Assembly: GCF_051521505.1 (NCBI RefSeq)
Contig: NZ_CP150356.1
Coordinates: 6,758,001-6,822,000, forward strand
Reading direction: 5' to 3'
Length of the DNA: 64,000 bases
From: Sorangium sp025924095
Lineage (GTDB): Bacteria > Myxococcota_A > Polyangia > Polyangiales > Polyangiaceae
In this document: piece by piece, positions 1-10,594 of the stretch
How positions within the stretch are numbered: the stretch's first letter is position 1
How the letters are laid out: each line of letters starts with the position of its first letter
Translations under genes and position numbers: made by a program
The notes under the pieces: model-generated
What the model was told of the DNA's origin: nothing
The model's database searches: none
Seen by the model: the letters and a program-made list of their open reading frames with translations, nothing else

Positions 1-1033
1 CCAGCTCCTCCACCTGCGCGCCGAGGGGCAGGACCTCGCGGCGCACCGCGGCGGGCGTGCTCGGCGATGACATGTGCAGCTCCAGGGACTCTGTCGTTCC
101 GGAGAGAGAAGGACGCGGTGACCGCACCGCGACGATCGACGTCAGCCGCCTCTCCCCCGTGGTGATGACCTCGCCCTGAGGACACCCCAGGGCGGTGCCG
201 CTCCCCTCCATGGGACCGAGCGCGTCCAGGCGGCGCGCCACGGCCGCGCCGTCCGCCGGGCGCGCCGAGGGATCCTTGGCCAGCATGCACGCGAGCAGCT
301 CGTCGAGCGCCGGCGGCACATCGGGCCGCAGCTCCCTCGCCGGCGGCGGGTCCTCCAGCAGCAGCTTCCACAGGAGCGCCATCACGTGCTGCGCGCGGAA
401 GGCCCTCTGTCCGGTCAAGCACTCGAAGAGCACGCAGCCGAGCGAGAAGACGTCGGCGCGCGCGTCGAGCACCTCGCGCTCCGCCCTCACTTGCTCCGGC
501 GCCATGTATCCGGGCGTGCCTATCACCGCGGCCGTCTGGGTCAACGGCGCCGTGGCGTCCGACAGGCGCGCGATGCCGAAGTCGAGCAGCTTGACCTTCT
601 CGGGCGCGCCGTCGACCAGCAAGAGGTTGCTGGGCTTGACATCGCGGTGCACGATCCCGCGCGCGTGCGCCGCGCCGAGCGCGTCGGCCACCGCGCGCGC
701 CAGGGCGACGCACTCCCCCACGCTCAGCCGCTGCCGCGACAGCCGGTCCGCGAGGCTCTCGCCGGACAGCCACTCCATCGCGAGGTACGGCTCCCCCGCC
801 GGCGCCACCCCGTGCATCGCGTACCGCACGATGTGCGGGTGCTGCGCCCGCGAGAGCGCCAGCGCCTCTCGGGCGAAGCGCGCCTGCGCGCGCGGGTCCA
901 CGTTGCGCAGCAGCTTGACCGCCACGACCGCGCCGCTCGCCCGATCGATGGCGCGGTAGACGGTACCCATCCCTCCGGACCCGGCGACTTCCGCGAGCTC
1001 GAAGCGGCCGTCGAGCAACCTGCCAGCCAGCAT
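1..1033 (-). CDS. Serine/threonine protein kinase, C-terminus beyond the window edge
   Basis: The visible 344 codons hold a complete Hanks-type kinase domain. It has a glycine loop GSGGMGTVYRA near residue 18, the ATP-anchoring Lys in AVKLL near 39, the catalytic loop HRDVKPSN, DFGIA and the APE-like GYMAPE. The ATG at 1033 gives a kinase that begins with the usual MLAGRLLDGRFEL opening. After the kinase domain the chain continues with TGERRLTSIVAV, which resembles the cyclase-like segment that precedes an AAA/TPR module in large myxobacterial kinases. That part lies past position 1, so the full domain order cannot be seen. The protein probably acts at the cytoplasmic membrane in Ser/Thr signalling; its substrates are unknown. 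Confidence 0.9.
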   Translation of the reverse strand, partial: MLAGRLLDGRFELAEVAGSGGMGTVYRAIDRASGAVVAVKLLRNVDPRAQARFAREALALSRAQHPHIVRYAMHGVAPAGEPYLAMEWLSGESLADRLSRQRLSVGECVALARAVADALGAAHARGIVHRDVKPSNLLLVDGAPEKVKLLDFGIARLSDATAPLTQTAAVIGTPGYMAPEQVRAEREVLDARADVFSLGCVLFECLTGQRAFRAQHVMALLWKLLLEDPPPARELRPDVPPALDELLACMLAKDPSARPADGAAVARRLDALGPMEGSGTALGCPQGEVITTGERRLTSIVAVRSPRPSLSGTTESLELHMSSPSTPAAVRREVLPLGAQVEEL

Positions 1034-1224
1034 GCGCGCACAGGATGCCCCCTCACGCGATCCCCTGGCAAGGCGGACGCGCCGCGCGCAGGAGATCGCG
1101 GTGGACGACGGGCGGGGATTCGCTGGCACCGTGACCGGCGGATGCATGCCTCACGATGTGCAGTCCTGTGAATCCGACCGTTTCCTGGGGGGTCGTGGCA
1201 GGCGGGCACTCCCCCGGGCGCGCA

Positions 1225-1591
1225 TCGCGCCAGGTACTCTCGAGCGGACTGGGCCATGGTGACCGGCGCGGCGCCGAGCAGGATCGCGTCTTTGATCACC
1301 AGGCGGCCCCGCGCGCTCAGGTACGGGAACCCGTGCTCCGCGTCGCCGACGCTTCGGCACCCGCTCTCCCTCTCTGTCCATGTGCTTCGCGTACTCGGGC
1401 GCCGGGCGGTCGTAGAAGAAGCTCATCGCCGGGCTGTGGGTGACGAGGGGCACGATGCCATCGGCCTCGTACGGCAACGCCTTGAACCCGCCGATCCACA
1501 GGAGCACGGTGATCAGCCCGATACGCAGCGCGTGCATTCCGATGCGATCGGTACGCGCGGCCCATCACATCGCAGCTTCGAACCAGGTCAT
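1225..1591 (-). pseudogene. Decayed ykgB-like (DUF417) membrane protein gene
   Basis: An ATG at 1591 with a good ribosome site (GGAGGC at 1603-1598) starts MTWFEAAM and then hits TGA at codon 9. The same frame then resumes with the family N-terminus (LRIGLITVLLWIGGFKALPY, then SPAMSFFY). After HMDREGE the frame is lost. In another frame the family C-terminus appears: GDAEHGFPYLSARGRLVIKD, then ILLGAAPVTMA near 1255. DUF417 proteins are about 190 residues; the central 60-70 residues are missing here. The gene therefore carries a nonsense codon plus an internal deletion with frameshift. Family identity is from recognised motifs, not a search. Confidence 0.75.
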
Positions 1592-1757
1592 GGGAATGCC
1601 TCCAGTCAGGGGAACCCGGAGCCAGAGCCTGCCCGGCCCCAGGGATCACCCGCAGAGGTCGCGGAGCCGCCGGGCGCTACTCTCTTGATGGATCTTGACA
1701 AGGAAGGAGTTTCTGGAGTTTCCTGCGAAGCTTATCACGGCCAGACGGAGGATTGCA

Positions 1758-4700
1758 TTGGACACTCGGCGGCGCTCTCGCATCGACGGGAACAGGGCTG
1801 TACCAGGTCGAGGTGCGAGTCGAGCGCTGTTCGCGCGGATGCTCGTCGCTCTCGTCGCGCTCGTGACAGTGGCGTGCGGCGACGAGCCAGGCGACAGCAG
1901 CACGAGCAGCGGTGACCCGGGCGGGACCGGCGGCAGCGCGGCAACCAGCACGAGCGGTCCGGGCGGCGCGGGCGGGGCCGGCGGCGCGGGCGGGGCCGGC
2001 GGCAGCGGCGGAGGCCCCGGCTGCACCGCGGGCGCGTCGCAGATCGTGCCGTGTGGCCTTGATGGAAACGGGGAGCAGACGCAGGTCTGCACCGACGGTG
2101 TCTGGGTCGACGAAGGCGCGTGCGACGATCCGGACGAGTGCGTCAACGGAGCCCAGCAGAGCGCGCCTTGCGGCCACAACGGGGCCGGGACGGCGACCTC
2201 GGTCTGTACGGGCGGCCTCTGGCAGCCGGGCGCCTGCGTCGATCCGGACGTCTGCACGAACGGCACGACCCAGCAGGCGACCTGTGGGCTCAACGGGGCA
2301 GCCACGGAGCCGCAGGTCTGCACGGCAGGGCAATGGCAGGACGATGGCGCCTGCGTCGATCCGGACGCCTGCACGAACCGCGCGACCCAGCAGATCGCCT
2401 GCGGGCTCAACGGGGCCGGCGCCCAGCCCCAGGTCTGCACGGCAGGGCAATGGCAGGACGATGGTGCCTGCGCCGACCCCGACGTCTGCACGAACCGCAC
2501 GACCCAGCAGATCGCTTGCGGGCTCAACGGGGCAGCCACGAAGCCGCAGGTCTGCACGGCAGGGCAATGGCAGGACGATGGCGCCTGCGTCGATCCGGAC
2601 GCCTGCACGAACCGCACGACCCAGCAGATCGCCTGCGGGCTCAACGGGGCCGGCACCCAGCCCCAGGTCTGCACCGCGGGCCAGTGGCGGGACGATGGCG
2701 CCTGCGCCGACCCCGACGTCTGCACGAACGGCGCGACCCAGCAGGCGGCGTGTGGCTTCAACGGGGCGGGCACGAAGCCGCAGGTCTGCACGGCAGGGCA
2801 ATGGCAGGACGATGGCGCCTGCGCCGACCCCGACGTCTGCACGAACGGCGCGACCCAGCAGGCGAGCTGCGGGTACAACGGCGCGGGTACGAAGCCGCAG
2901 GTCTGCACGGCGGGTCAGTGGCAGGACAGCGGCGCCTGCGTCGACCCCGACGTCTGCAGGGGCGGCACGACGCAGGACGTTTCGTGCGGGCTCAATGGAC
3001 GCGGCGGTCAGCAGCAGATCTGCACGCGGGGCGCGTGGGTGGACACCGGCGCGTGCATCGATCCCGACGAGTGCGTCGACAACGAGGTGGCGCTCGCGAC
3101 GTGTCCCGGCGGGGTCCAGTCCACGACGTGCGTCGAGGGGCTCTGGGTCCAGGACGGCGTGTGTGAAAGGAACCCAATCAGCGCGCAAGAGCGCAACACG
3201 TGCGCTGTCGTGGGCGGCCAGGTCTACTGCTGGGGCAACAACTCGAACGGCGAGCGCGGCAATGGCACCACGGTCTCGACGGGCACGCCGACGCCGGTCT
3301 CGAAGCTGAACGACGCCGTCGCCGTCGGCGTGGGCGATTACCACGGTTGCGCGCTGCGCACGACCGGCGCCGTCGTCTGCTGGGGCTCTGGCGATGCGGG
3401 CAGGCTCGGGAACGGGGCCACCGCGCGTACGACGACGCCCGTCCCCGTGTCCGGCCTCGACGACGCCGTGGCCCTCGATGTCGGCGCCGCACACGCATGC
3501 GCGCTGCGCGCGACCGGCGCCGTCGTCTGCTGGGGGCAAGGCAGCGCGGGCCAGCTCGGCCATGGATCGACGGCGAGCGCGACGACGCCGGTCGCCGTCC
3601 CGAGCCTCGCCGACGCCGTCGACGTCGACGCGGGCGGTGCACATACCTGCGCGCTGCGCGCGACCGGCGCCGTCGTGTGCTGGGGTGCCGGCAACTTGGG
3701 CCAGCTCGGAAACGGGATTGCTTCCAACCAGTCGATGCCCGTGGCCGTCTTCGGCCTGAACGACGCGATCACGATATCGGCCGGCGGGGCGTATAGCTGC
3801 GCCGTGCGGGCGAACGGCAGCGCCGTCTGCTGGGGTCGAGGGGGCCATGGCCAGCTCGGCAATGGCTCCTCGGACGACGTGTTCACGCCCGTCACGGTGT
3901 CGAACCTCTCGGATGCGGTCGCCATCGAGACGAGCAGCGCGACCAATTACTCGGGCGGGGCCTGGGGCCATACGTGCGCGCTGCGCCAGAACGGCGCCGT
4001 CCGGTGCTGGGGGTATGGCGTCGATGGCCAGCTCGGGCAGGGGGCGTTCGCTTCGAGCTCGGCCGGCGTTGCCGTGTTGGGCCTGAGCGACGCGCGCGCC
4101 GTGGCGGCGGGCATGCATCACACGTGCGCGATGCGAAGCACCGGTGAGCTCCGCTGCTGGGGGTTGGCAGGCAGTGGACAGCTCGGGAATGGATCGATCA
4201 ACACCGCGCTGTTGCCGGCCTCGGTGGTGAACCTGGGGGACGCGGTCGACATCTCCGCGGGCCCAGACCACTCGTGCGCCGTGCGCCGGAACGGCCAGGT
4301 CCAGTGCTGGGGCGATGGCGACCACGGTCGGCTCGGCAACGGCGCCACGGCGGACCAGCCGAGCCCCGTCACCGTGTCGAGCGTGACCGACGCCGTTCGC
4401 GTCGGTGCGGGCAATCACCACACGTGCGCACTGCTCCAGAACGGGCAGGTTCGGTGCTGGGGGCACGGAGATTATGGCCAGCTCGGAAACGGCGCGACGG
4501 CGGGCAGCACCCTGCCCGCTGCGGTGTCGAACCTGGTGGACGCCGTCGCGATCAGCGCGGGCGGCTTCCACACGTGCGCGGTGCGCCAGAACGGGCAAGT
4601 TCGCTGCTGGGGCTCTGGGGGCGACGGACGGCTCGGGAACGGGGCTACCACCAACCAGAGCGCGCCCGTCACCGTGCTCAACGTGACGGACGCCATCGAC

Positions 4701-5285
4701 GTCACGGCCGGCATGAATCACACATGCGCCTTGCACGCATCAGGCGCCGTCTCGTGCTGGGGCTCCGGAACGAGCGGACAGCTTGGAAACGCCACCTTGA
4801 CGGGCTCGTGGACGCCGGTCGCGGTGACTGCGCTGAGCGACGCTATCGCGCTCGATGCAGGGACCGCGCACACGTGCGCGGTCCACGGCACCGGTGCCGT
4901 GAGCTGCTGGGGCAACGGCGGCAACGGACGGCTCGGGAATGGCGCGATAACGAACGTCACCATTCCCATCCCGGTCTCGACCCTCGGCAATGCCGTTCAG
5001 GTGAGCGCGGGCGGCACGCACACCTGCGCGGTCACGGCCCTTGGGGGCGCGTTCTGCTGGGGCAGCGGCGTCGACGCACAGCTCGGAAACGGCTCGCTGG
5101 CCGATGCGCTGACGCCGGTGCAAGTCTCGAACGTCGCCGACGCGGTGAGCATCAGCGCCGGGACGCGCCATGCCGTCATGCTCCGTCAGACGGGCTCCGT
5201 TGCGGCTTGGGGGGCGGTGGGCGTGGGTCGCCTCGGCAATGGCAGCCCGAGGGTGAGCTTCCCCATCGTCGTAGCCGGGCTCTGA
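1758..5285 (+). CDS. Secreted lipoprotein with tandem Cys-rich repeats followed by 14 RCC1-like repeats
   Basis: The protein is predicted at 1175 residues. TTG at 1758 is preferred as the start because GGAGG lies six bases upstream (1747-1751). An ATG at 1839 would leave the hydrophobic signal with no positive n-region. The Arg-rich N-terminus leads into LVALVALVTVAC, a lipobox, so the protein is probably exported and lipidated. A Gly/Ser linker follows. Next come nine repeats of about 39 residues with Cys at fixed places (CTNGxTQQxxCGxNGAG, then QVCTAGQWQDDGAC) and a degenerate tenth. From about residue 480 to the end there are 14 RCC1-type units, each with CWG and G(Q/R)LGNG, enough for two seven-bladed propellers. 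RCC1 propellers usually mediate protein binding; the target is unknown. It stands alone and faces the next gene. Confidence 0.88.
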   Translation: MDTRRRSRIDGNRAVPGRGASRALFARMLVALVALVTVACGDEPGDSSTSSGDPGGTGGSAATSTSGPGGAGGAGGAGGAGGSGGGPGCTAGASQIVPCGLDGNGEQTQVCTDGVWVDEGACDDPDECVNGAQQSAPCGHNGAGTATSVCTGGLWQPGACVDPDVCTNGTTQQATCGLNGAATEPQVCTAGQWQDDGACVDPDACTNRATQQIACGLNGAGAQPQVCTAGQWQDDGACADPDVCTNRTTQQIACGLNGAATKPQVCTAGQWQDDGACVDPDACTNRTTQQIACGLNGAGTQPQVCTAGQWRDDGACADPDVCTNGATQQAACGFNGAGTKPQVCTAGQWQDDGACADPDVCTNGATQQASCGYNGAGTKPQVCTAGQWQDSGACVDPDVCRGGTTQDVSCGLNGRGGQQQICTRGAWVDTGACIDPDECVDNEVALATCPGGVQSTTCVEGLWVQDGVCERNPISAQERNTCAVVGGQVYCWGNNSNGERGNGTTVSTGTPTPVSKLNDAVAVGVGDYHGCALRTTGAVVCWGSGDAGRLGNGATARTTTPVPVSGLDDAVALDVGAAHACALRATGAVVCWGQGSAGQLGHGSTASATTPVAVPSLADAVDVDAGGAHTCALRATGAVVCWGAGNLGQLGNGIASNQSMPVAVFGLNDAITISAGGAYSCAVRANGSAVCWGRGGHGQLGNGSSDDVFTPVTVSNLSDAVAIETSSATNYSGGAWGHTCALRQNGAVRCWGYGVDGQLGQGAFASSSAGVAVLGLSDARAVAAGMHHTCAMRSTGELRCWGLAGSGQLGNGSINTALLPASVVNLGDAVDISAGPDHSCAVRRNGQVQCWGDGDHGRLGNGATADQPSPVTVSSVTDAVRVGAGNHHTCALLQNGQVRCWGHGDYGQLGNGATAGSTLPAAVSNLVDAVAISAGGFHTCAVRQNGQVRCWGSGGDGRLGNGATTNQSAPVTVLNVTDAIDVTAGMNHTCALHASGAVSCWGSGTSGQLGNATLTGSWTPVAVTALSDAIALDAGTAHTCAVHGTGAVSCWGNGGNGRLGNGAITNVTIPIPVSTLGNAVQVSAGGTHTCAVTALGGAFCWGSGVDAQLGNGSLADALTPVQVSNVADAVSISAGTRHAVMLRQTGSVAAWGAVGVGRLGNGSPRVSFPIVVAGL
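2022..3071 (+). repeat. Nine in-frame tandem repeats of about 117 bp
   Basis: Units begin with a TGC codon at 2022, 2139 and 2253, then every 117 bp to 3072 (the second unit is 114 bp). Units 3 to 8 are nearly identical, including runs such as GGCAGGGCAATGGCAGGACG. This suggests recent unequal exchange or gene conversion inside the lipoprotein gene. Each unit codes for 38-39 residues with four cysteines. Because the unit length is a multiple of three, gain or loss of copies keeps the frame. Confidence 0.9.
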
Positions 5286-5432
5286 GCTTCGCACGCCGAT
5301 CCGAGGAGATCCGTGCGGTGGGCGGCGCAGCAGCTTGCGCCATCCATGCGGCGATCGGGCACCGTCGGCCCGAGCTGGGTGCGCGGCGCTACCGGGCGTG
5401 CCCATCACGCGCCGCTCCGGCGGCCGGCGCCC

Positions 5433-6479
5433 TCACGCTGTGCCGGAGGGCGGCGGCCCGAACCCCACCGGCGGCCCCCACCCCGGCGGCGATCCCCACC
5501 CGGCGGGCGGCGCCGCCGGCGGCGGCACCGGGCCGAGCACCTCCATCCAGGCCGTGCTCTCCACCCAGGCCGCCAGGTAGGGCGCGCTCGCCTCGCGTCG
5601 CTGGAGCAGCGCCAGGAACGGCGACGTCATCTGGAAGGACCGGGGCGGCGGCCGCCCGTACGAGCCGATGACGGCCTCCGCCGTCGCCCCGGCGCCGCCC
5701 TCGTTGAGGTGGAACTGCACCCGCTGCTTCGCCTCGTCGAAGCACTTCCCTCCCAGCGTCTCGCCGAGCAGGGGCCGGTCCATGAGCTCGCCGAAGCGCC
5801 CCTCCAGGTCGAGCCTCAGCCGCGGGATCGCGAGCGCCTCGCCCTGCGCCAGCAGCCGCGCCTCTCCGCCGAGCCGATCGAGCCGGCCCAGCGCGCTGGC
5901 CACCGTCGCGGCCAGCGTCTCCACCGGCGCCATCTGCGCGACCACGACGCGGCAATCCGGATCGTCGGCGACGAGCTCGATCACGAAATCCTGCGGGGCC
6001 GCCCAGTCGTGCACGACGATTTGCGACCTGCGCGCCGGATCCGGGCCGAACGCCCTGTTGTCCAGCCCGAAAGCGCGGACCCGCGAGCCCTGGAACGTCC
6101 CTTCCCGCACCGCGAACGTCGTCCCGAACTTCAGGATCTTGCTCAGGTATCCATACGCCAGCAGCGCATCGGCCGGCACCTCCTCCGGCAGGTACTCCGG
6201 CTTCGCGTCGGGGAACTTCGAGAAGAGCTCGGCCCGCAGGGCTTCGACGATCCCTTCTCCGCCGAACCCGGCGCCCGACACGCTCCACGCCGGGTCCACC
6301 ACCTCGCCCCCGAGCGCCGCCGCGTTCAGCGCGTCGGCCAGGGCCGGCTGGGGATCCATGCGGATCGGGCCGAACCGCGCCCGCAGCTTCTCCCACGCGA
6401 GCGCGAACGCGGCGCAGAACACGAGATCTCCCCCGGGGGACCAGAGCGGCGTGGACAGGCTCGCGCACACGGACGGCAT
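5433..6479 (-). CDS. Hypothetical protein with Pro/Gly-rich tail
   Basis: This 348-residue protein has no recognised family. It begins MPSVCASLSTPLWSPGGDL and shows no signal peptide or membrane span. The body is mixed alpha/beta. The C-terminal 30 residues are a low-complexity Pro/Gly/Trp tail (PPAGWGSPPGWGPPVGFGPP). The end of the body, PFLALLQRREASAPYLAAWV, recalls the final strand of serpins, but the rest does not support that family. It is the last member of a leftward set (kinase, PEGA protein, lipoprotein, this gene), 23 bp downstream of the lipoprotein, so it is probably co-transcribed. Coding-type codon use is clear; function is unknown. Confidence 0.75.
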   Translation of the reverse strand: MPSVCASLSTPLWSPGGDLVFCAAFALAWEKLRARFGPIRMDPQPALADALNAAALGGEVVDPAWSVSGAGFGGEGIVEALRAELFSKFPDAKPEYLPEEVPADALLAYGYLSKILKFGTTFAVREGTFQGSRVRAFGLDNRAFGPDPARRSQIVVHDWAAPQDFVIELVADDPDCRVVVAQMAPVETLAATVASALGRLDRLGGEARLLAQGEALAIPRLRLDLEGRFGELMDRPLLGETLGGKCFDEAKQRVQFHLNEGGAGATAEAVIGSYGRPPPRSFQMTSPFLALLQRREASAPYLAAWVESTAWMEVLGPVPPPAAPPAGWGSPPGWGPPVGFGPPPSGTA

Positions 6480-6502
6480 AGGACCTTGATGGTCAGGGGC
6501 GG

Positions 6503-7441
6503 CTATCTGTAGAAAGCGACGTCGTCGATCCAGACATCGAACGCCTGCCTCGGATCGAATTGAAAATAGAAACCCCAGAGCTGGTCCAGGGCGGGCGCGT
6601 CGAACTGCTGACCGAACCCTCCCTGCTTAATGCACTCCACTGGAATCTTGAATTGCTTCCAGTCGGCCGCCAGCACGACCTGCTTGTGAAAATGGTCGTT
6701 GCATTGGTCGTTCGCGTTGTTGCAGATGCCCCCCGTATGGCGGGTCTGCCGCTCGACGAACATCACCTTCAGCCTCCTGGAGGAGCCCTCCGCGGCGCGG
6801 GCCCAGAAGGTGATGCCACGGTACTCGGAGGCATCGCCGTAGTCATCGTGGTACAAATAGACGGCGACACCGGCTCCCCAGACACCGAAGCCGTCATTCG
6901 CGCTCGTGTGCAGGGCCACGAGGCTATCGCCGCGCGGAGGGTCGAGGGCGGTCATCAGGTCAGGCTCGTTGACAGGCTCGTGGATCCCGTCCACGGACTC
7001 GTCGTGGTCCATGAACCAGGTCCCTTCCCGAGGCGCTGGGCCGTCCCCGTCGAGGATCCAGAGGTCCTCGTCTTCCATGTCGTCGATGATCGACAGATCC
7101 AGGCTCTCCCCCGGCATGACCTCGAGGACCTCACACGAATCCCCGCCGCCACCAGCGCCGCCGTCACCAATGACTCCTCCGCCAGCGCCACCACCCCCGG
7201 CGCCACCACCCCCGGCGCCACCACCCCCAGCGCCGCCCCCACCAGCGCCGCCATCCCCGCCGCTTCCGGTGCCGCTCCCGCCGCCGGGCCCCGCGACCAC
7301 GTCCTCTCGCACCGGCACCTCGATCCCGAGGATCGCATTGCACCCGATCCATAACGTCGCCGCGCAGATCGCGCCCGCCTGCGCCGCCCGATGCACGCGC
7401 CGCATCGGCCTCCCCTCCGGCGTCCGCCCCTCAGTCCGCAT
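6503..7441 (-). CDS. Lipoprotein with Gly/Ala linker and carbohydrate-binding-like (CBM11-type) domain
   Basis: The product has 312 residues. The ATG at 7441 overlaps the stop of the upstream gene (TGATG) and has GGAGG six bases before it. An in-frame ATG at 7405 also has a ribosome site and would give a shorter, more typical signal peptide. The segment AGAICAATLWIGC is a signal peptide with lipobox. A GGAGGG-type linker of about 45 residues follows. The domain after it opens with IDDMEDEDLWI, contains EYRGITFWARA and ends DQLWGFYFQF and VWIDDVAFY, the pattern of jelly-roll carbohydrate-binding modules. It probably sits on the cell surface. It follows a kinase and a PEGA/TPR protein, suggesting a shared function. 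Confidence 0.8.
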   Translation of the reverse strand: MRTEGRTPEGRPMRRVHRAAQAGAICAATLWIGCNAILGIEVPVREDVVAGPGGGSGTGSGGDGGAGGGGAGGGGAGGGGAGGGGAGGGVIGDGGAGGGGDSCEVLEVMPGESLDLSIIDDMEDEDLWILDGDGPAPREGTWFMDHDESVDGIHEPVNEPDLMTALDPPRGDSLVALHTSANDGFGVWGAGVAVYLYHDDYGDASEYRGITFWARAAEGSSRRLKVMFVERQTRHTGGICNNANDQCNDHFHKQVVLAADWKQFKIPVECIKQGGFGQQFDAPALDQLWGFYFQFDPRQAFDVWIDDVAFYR

Positions 7442-8478
7442 CAGAAGCCTCCCTCCAGGGTGATCCCGCGAGGTCCCAGGCCGATGTTCGCGCGCGGCCC
7501 CGCCGAATCCGGCGCCGTCAGGAACAGCGCGACCCCGCCGACGAGCGCGGCGCCGCCCGCGATGAACAGCACGGTGCTCACGTTGCCCGCCCTCACGGCC
7601 TGCTCGCGCGGCCCGTAGCCGACCTCATCACAGACGTTGCCATCGTGGCAGTGCCCGTCCGCGTTGCTCTCGCCCAGCTTGACCAGCGCGCGAAGCCCGA
7701 AGATCGCGCCGACGCCGATGCCGACCGCGCCCGCCCCGCCAACCGCGAGACCGGCGAGTCGCTGCGCGCGTCCCCGCGCGGGCGGCACGTCACGCGCGCC
7801 CGGCGGCCGTCGCGGTGGTGCGGGCGCCTCCGGCGCCGCCCGAGGCCCCTCCGGCAGGGCCGCTGGCTCGTCGCGCCCCAGCGCGGGGATCGCGACCGAC
7901 ACCGACTCTCCGTCGGCCCTCACGACGGCGGCCTCTCTCCAGGGCTTGCGACCCGGCGCCGTCACCGCGATCTCGTGCTCTCCCGTGTCCACCGGCACGG
8001 ACGCGCCCCATTGCGCCTGGCCGAGCGGGACGCCGTCGCGCGTGATCGCGAGGCCTGGATACCCCCGCACCTCCTCAGGGACGTCGATCGTGAGCGTCGC
8101 GAGCCTCGGCCTGAGCTCCGCGACCTTCTCTCCTGCCCGCGTCGATCGCTCCGTCTGCCCCGCCTTGGCCGCCAGGTCCTCGACGCGCGAGAACTCCGCC
8201 CAGGCGCTCGCGAGCTTCCCCCACGCCTCGTAGCACTGGGCCAGCGTCATCTTGGCGCCCAGCCCGTCGGGCACGAGCCGCGTGACCTCCTCCAGCTTGC
8301 CGCAGGCGCTCGCGAGCTCGCCGGCATCCATCTCGGCGGTCGCCTGATCGTAGAGCGCCTGGGCAGCCACGGCAGTCTGCCTGTCTGCCTCCTGGGCCCG
8401 CGCCGGGCCGGCGACCATCAGGACCGCAGCAAGGGCGGCGGGAGCGAGCGCGCGCGTGCCTCGATTCCCTCGCTTCAT
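7441..8478 (-). CDS. Secreted TPR/PEGA-type protein with C-terminal membrane segments
   Basis: The ATG at 8478 has AGGAG upstream and starts a 345-residue protein with a cleavable signal peptide (ALAAVLMVAGPARAQE). Residues of about 35-130 look like TPR helices (ALYDQATAEMDAGELASACG, then KMTLAQCYEAWGKLASAWAE). A PEGA-like beta domain follows (LTIDVPEEVRGYPGLAITRD, then VPVDTGEHEIAV). A Pro-rich linker leads to two hydrophobic segments (AVGIGVGAIFGLRAL and VLFIAGGAALVGGVALFL). Myxobacterial genomes often place such proteins beside Ser/Thr kinases, as here, with the kinase ending 52 bp upstream. The role is probably scaffolding or envelope binding; this is inference. Confidence 0.82.
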   Translation of the reverse strand: MKRGNRGTRALAPAALAAVLMVAGPARAQEADRQTAVAAQALYDQATAEMDAGELASACGKLEEVTRLVPDGLGAKMTLAQCYEAWGKLASAWAEFSRVEDLAAKAGQTERSTRAGEKVAELRPRLATLTIDVPEEVRGYPGLAITRDGVPLGQAQWGASVPVDTGEHEIAVTAPGRKPWREAAVVRADGESVSVAIPALGRDEPAALPEGPRAAPEAPAPPRRPPGARDVPPARGRAQRLAGLAVGGAGAVGIGVGAIFGLRALVKLGESNADGHCHDGNVCDEVGYGPREQAVRAGNVSTVLFIAGGAALVGGVALFLTAPDSAGPRANIGLGPRGITLEGGF

Positions 8479-8530
8479 CGATGCTTTCTCCTGCCGTGGT
8501 CCGGCCTGGCGCTGCCGAGTCGTCACGTGC

Positions 8531-10057
<1,527 letters not shown>

Positions 10058-10594
10058 GTCCGTCTCGGCGTGTCCCGCCCCCTCGGGTATGTGCAGAGCG
10101 GCCACCGGCAGAAAGGCGCAGCCGATGTTGCGCCAGCGTAGACGCTGCCGAGGAGCTCCGTCAACGCCGGCCTCCGGAGGCGCCGCGCCGCGCGGCAGCG
10201 CGGCTTGCGAGGATCGCCCTCACGAGCGCTGCGCTCTGCGCGCTGCGAGGGAGCGCCCATCGGGCCGTCCGCCGGGCTCGTCAGCTCAACGCTTCTCCAC
10301 AGAAGCGTCCCAGCGAGACATGCGCGCTCCGCGGACACGCGGCCGGTCGCGAGCCCTCGCGTGTGCTCCACGATGCGCCGCGAGGCGTTCCCGAGCCCAG
10401 GACGGGGCTCTGCCTTGCGGTCCGGAGGGGTCTCGAGCCCGCTTACGCGCTCTCTCCTGCGGTCTGGAGGGGTCTTGCCCCCCCTTCCGGCACAAGATTG
10501 AGCGTGTTCACGAGGACCCTGGCGCAGAATTCCGCCAACGCGGTCGGGAAATCTTGGGAAGATACCGCGAGTCCCCCCTCGCGCGTCCTCTCGC
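10058..10594. other. Intergenic region with dispersed repeat, no gene seen
   Basis: About 540 bp separate the kinase start from the end of the LamG lipoprotein gene. It contains three GC-rich short motifs related to GCGGTCYGGAGGGGTCT and the 103-nt dispersed element described separately. Open frames here have no coding signature. A promoter for the leftward kinase operon should lie in it, but no clear -35/-10 pair was recognised. Confidence 0.6.
10434..10536 (+). repeat. Dispersed intergenic 103-nt element, copy A
   Basis: Aligned by eye without gaps to 21551-21653, this stretch matches at about 80 of 103 positions (78%). Conserved blocks include CGAGCCCGC, GGAGGGGTC, the run of C, GGCACAAGAT, GTTCACG and CAGAATTCCGC. 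Both copies lie between genes and in the same orientation. Function is unknown. Conservation is too high for chance in two unrelated GC-rich spacers. Confidence 0.7.

Noticed and set aside
2022..3071. CRISPR array
   Set aside because: Units are contiguous, 117 bp long, coding and without spacers.
1677..4736. A 1000-codon open frame on the minus strand across the RCC1 gene
   Set aside because: It is antisense to a gene with clear domains, repeats and a lipobox. Long antisense frames arise from GC-rich third positions; its own sequence is repetitive and without recognisable motifs.
5433..6479. Serpin family membership of the hypothetical protein
   Set aside because: Only the last strand-like segment resembles serpins. 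The N-terminal family motifs and hinge region are not visible.
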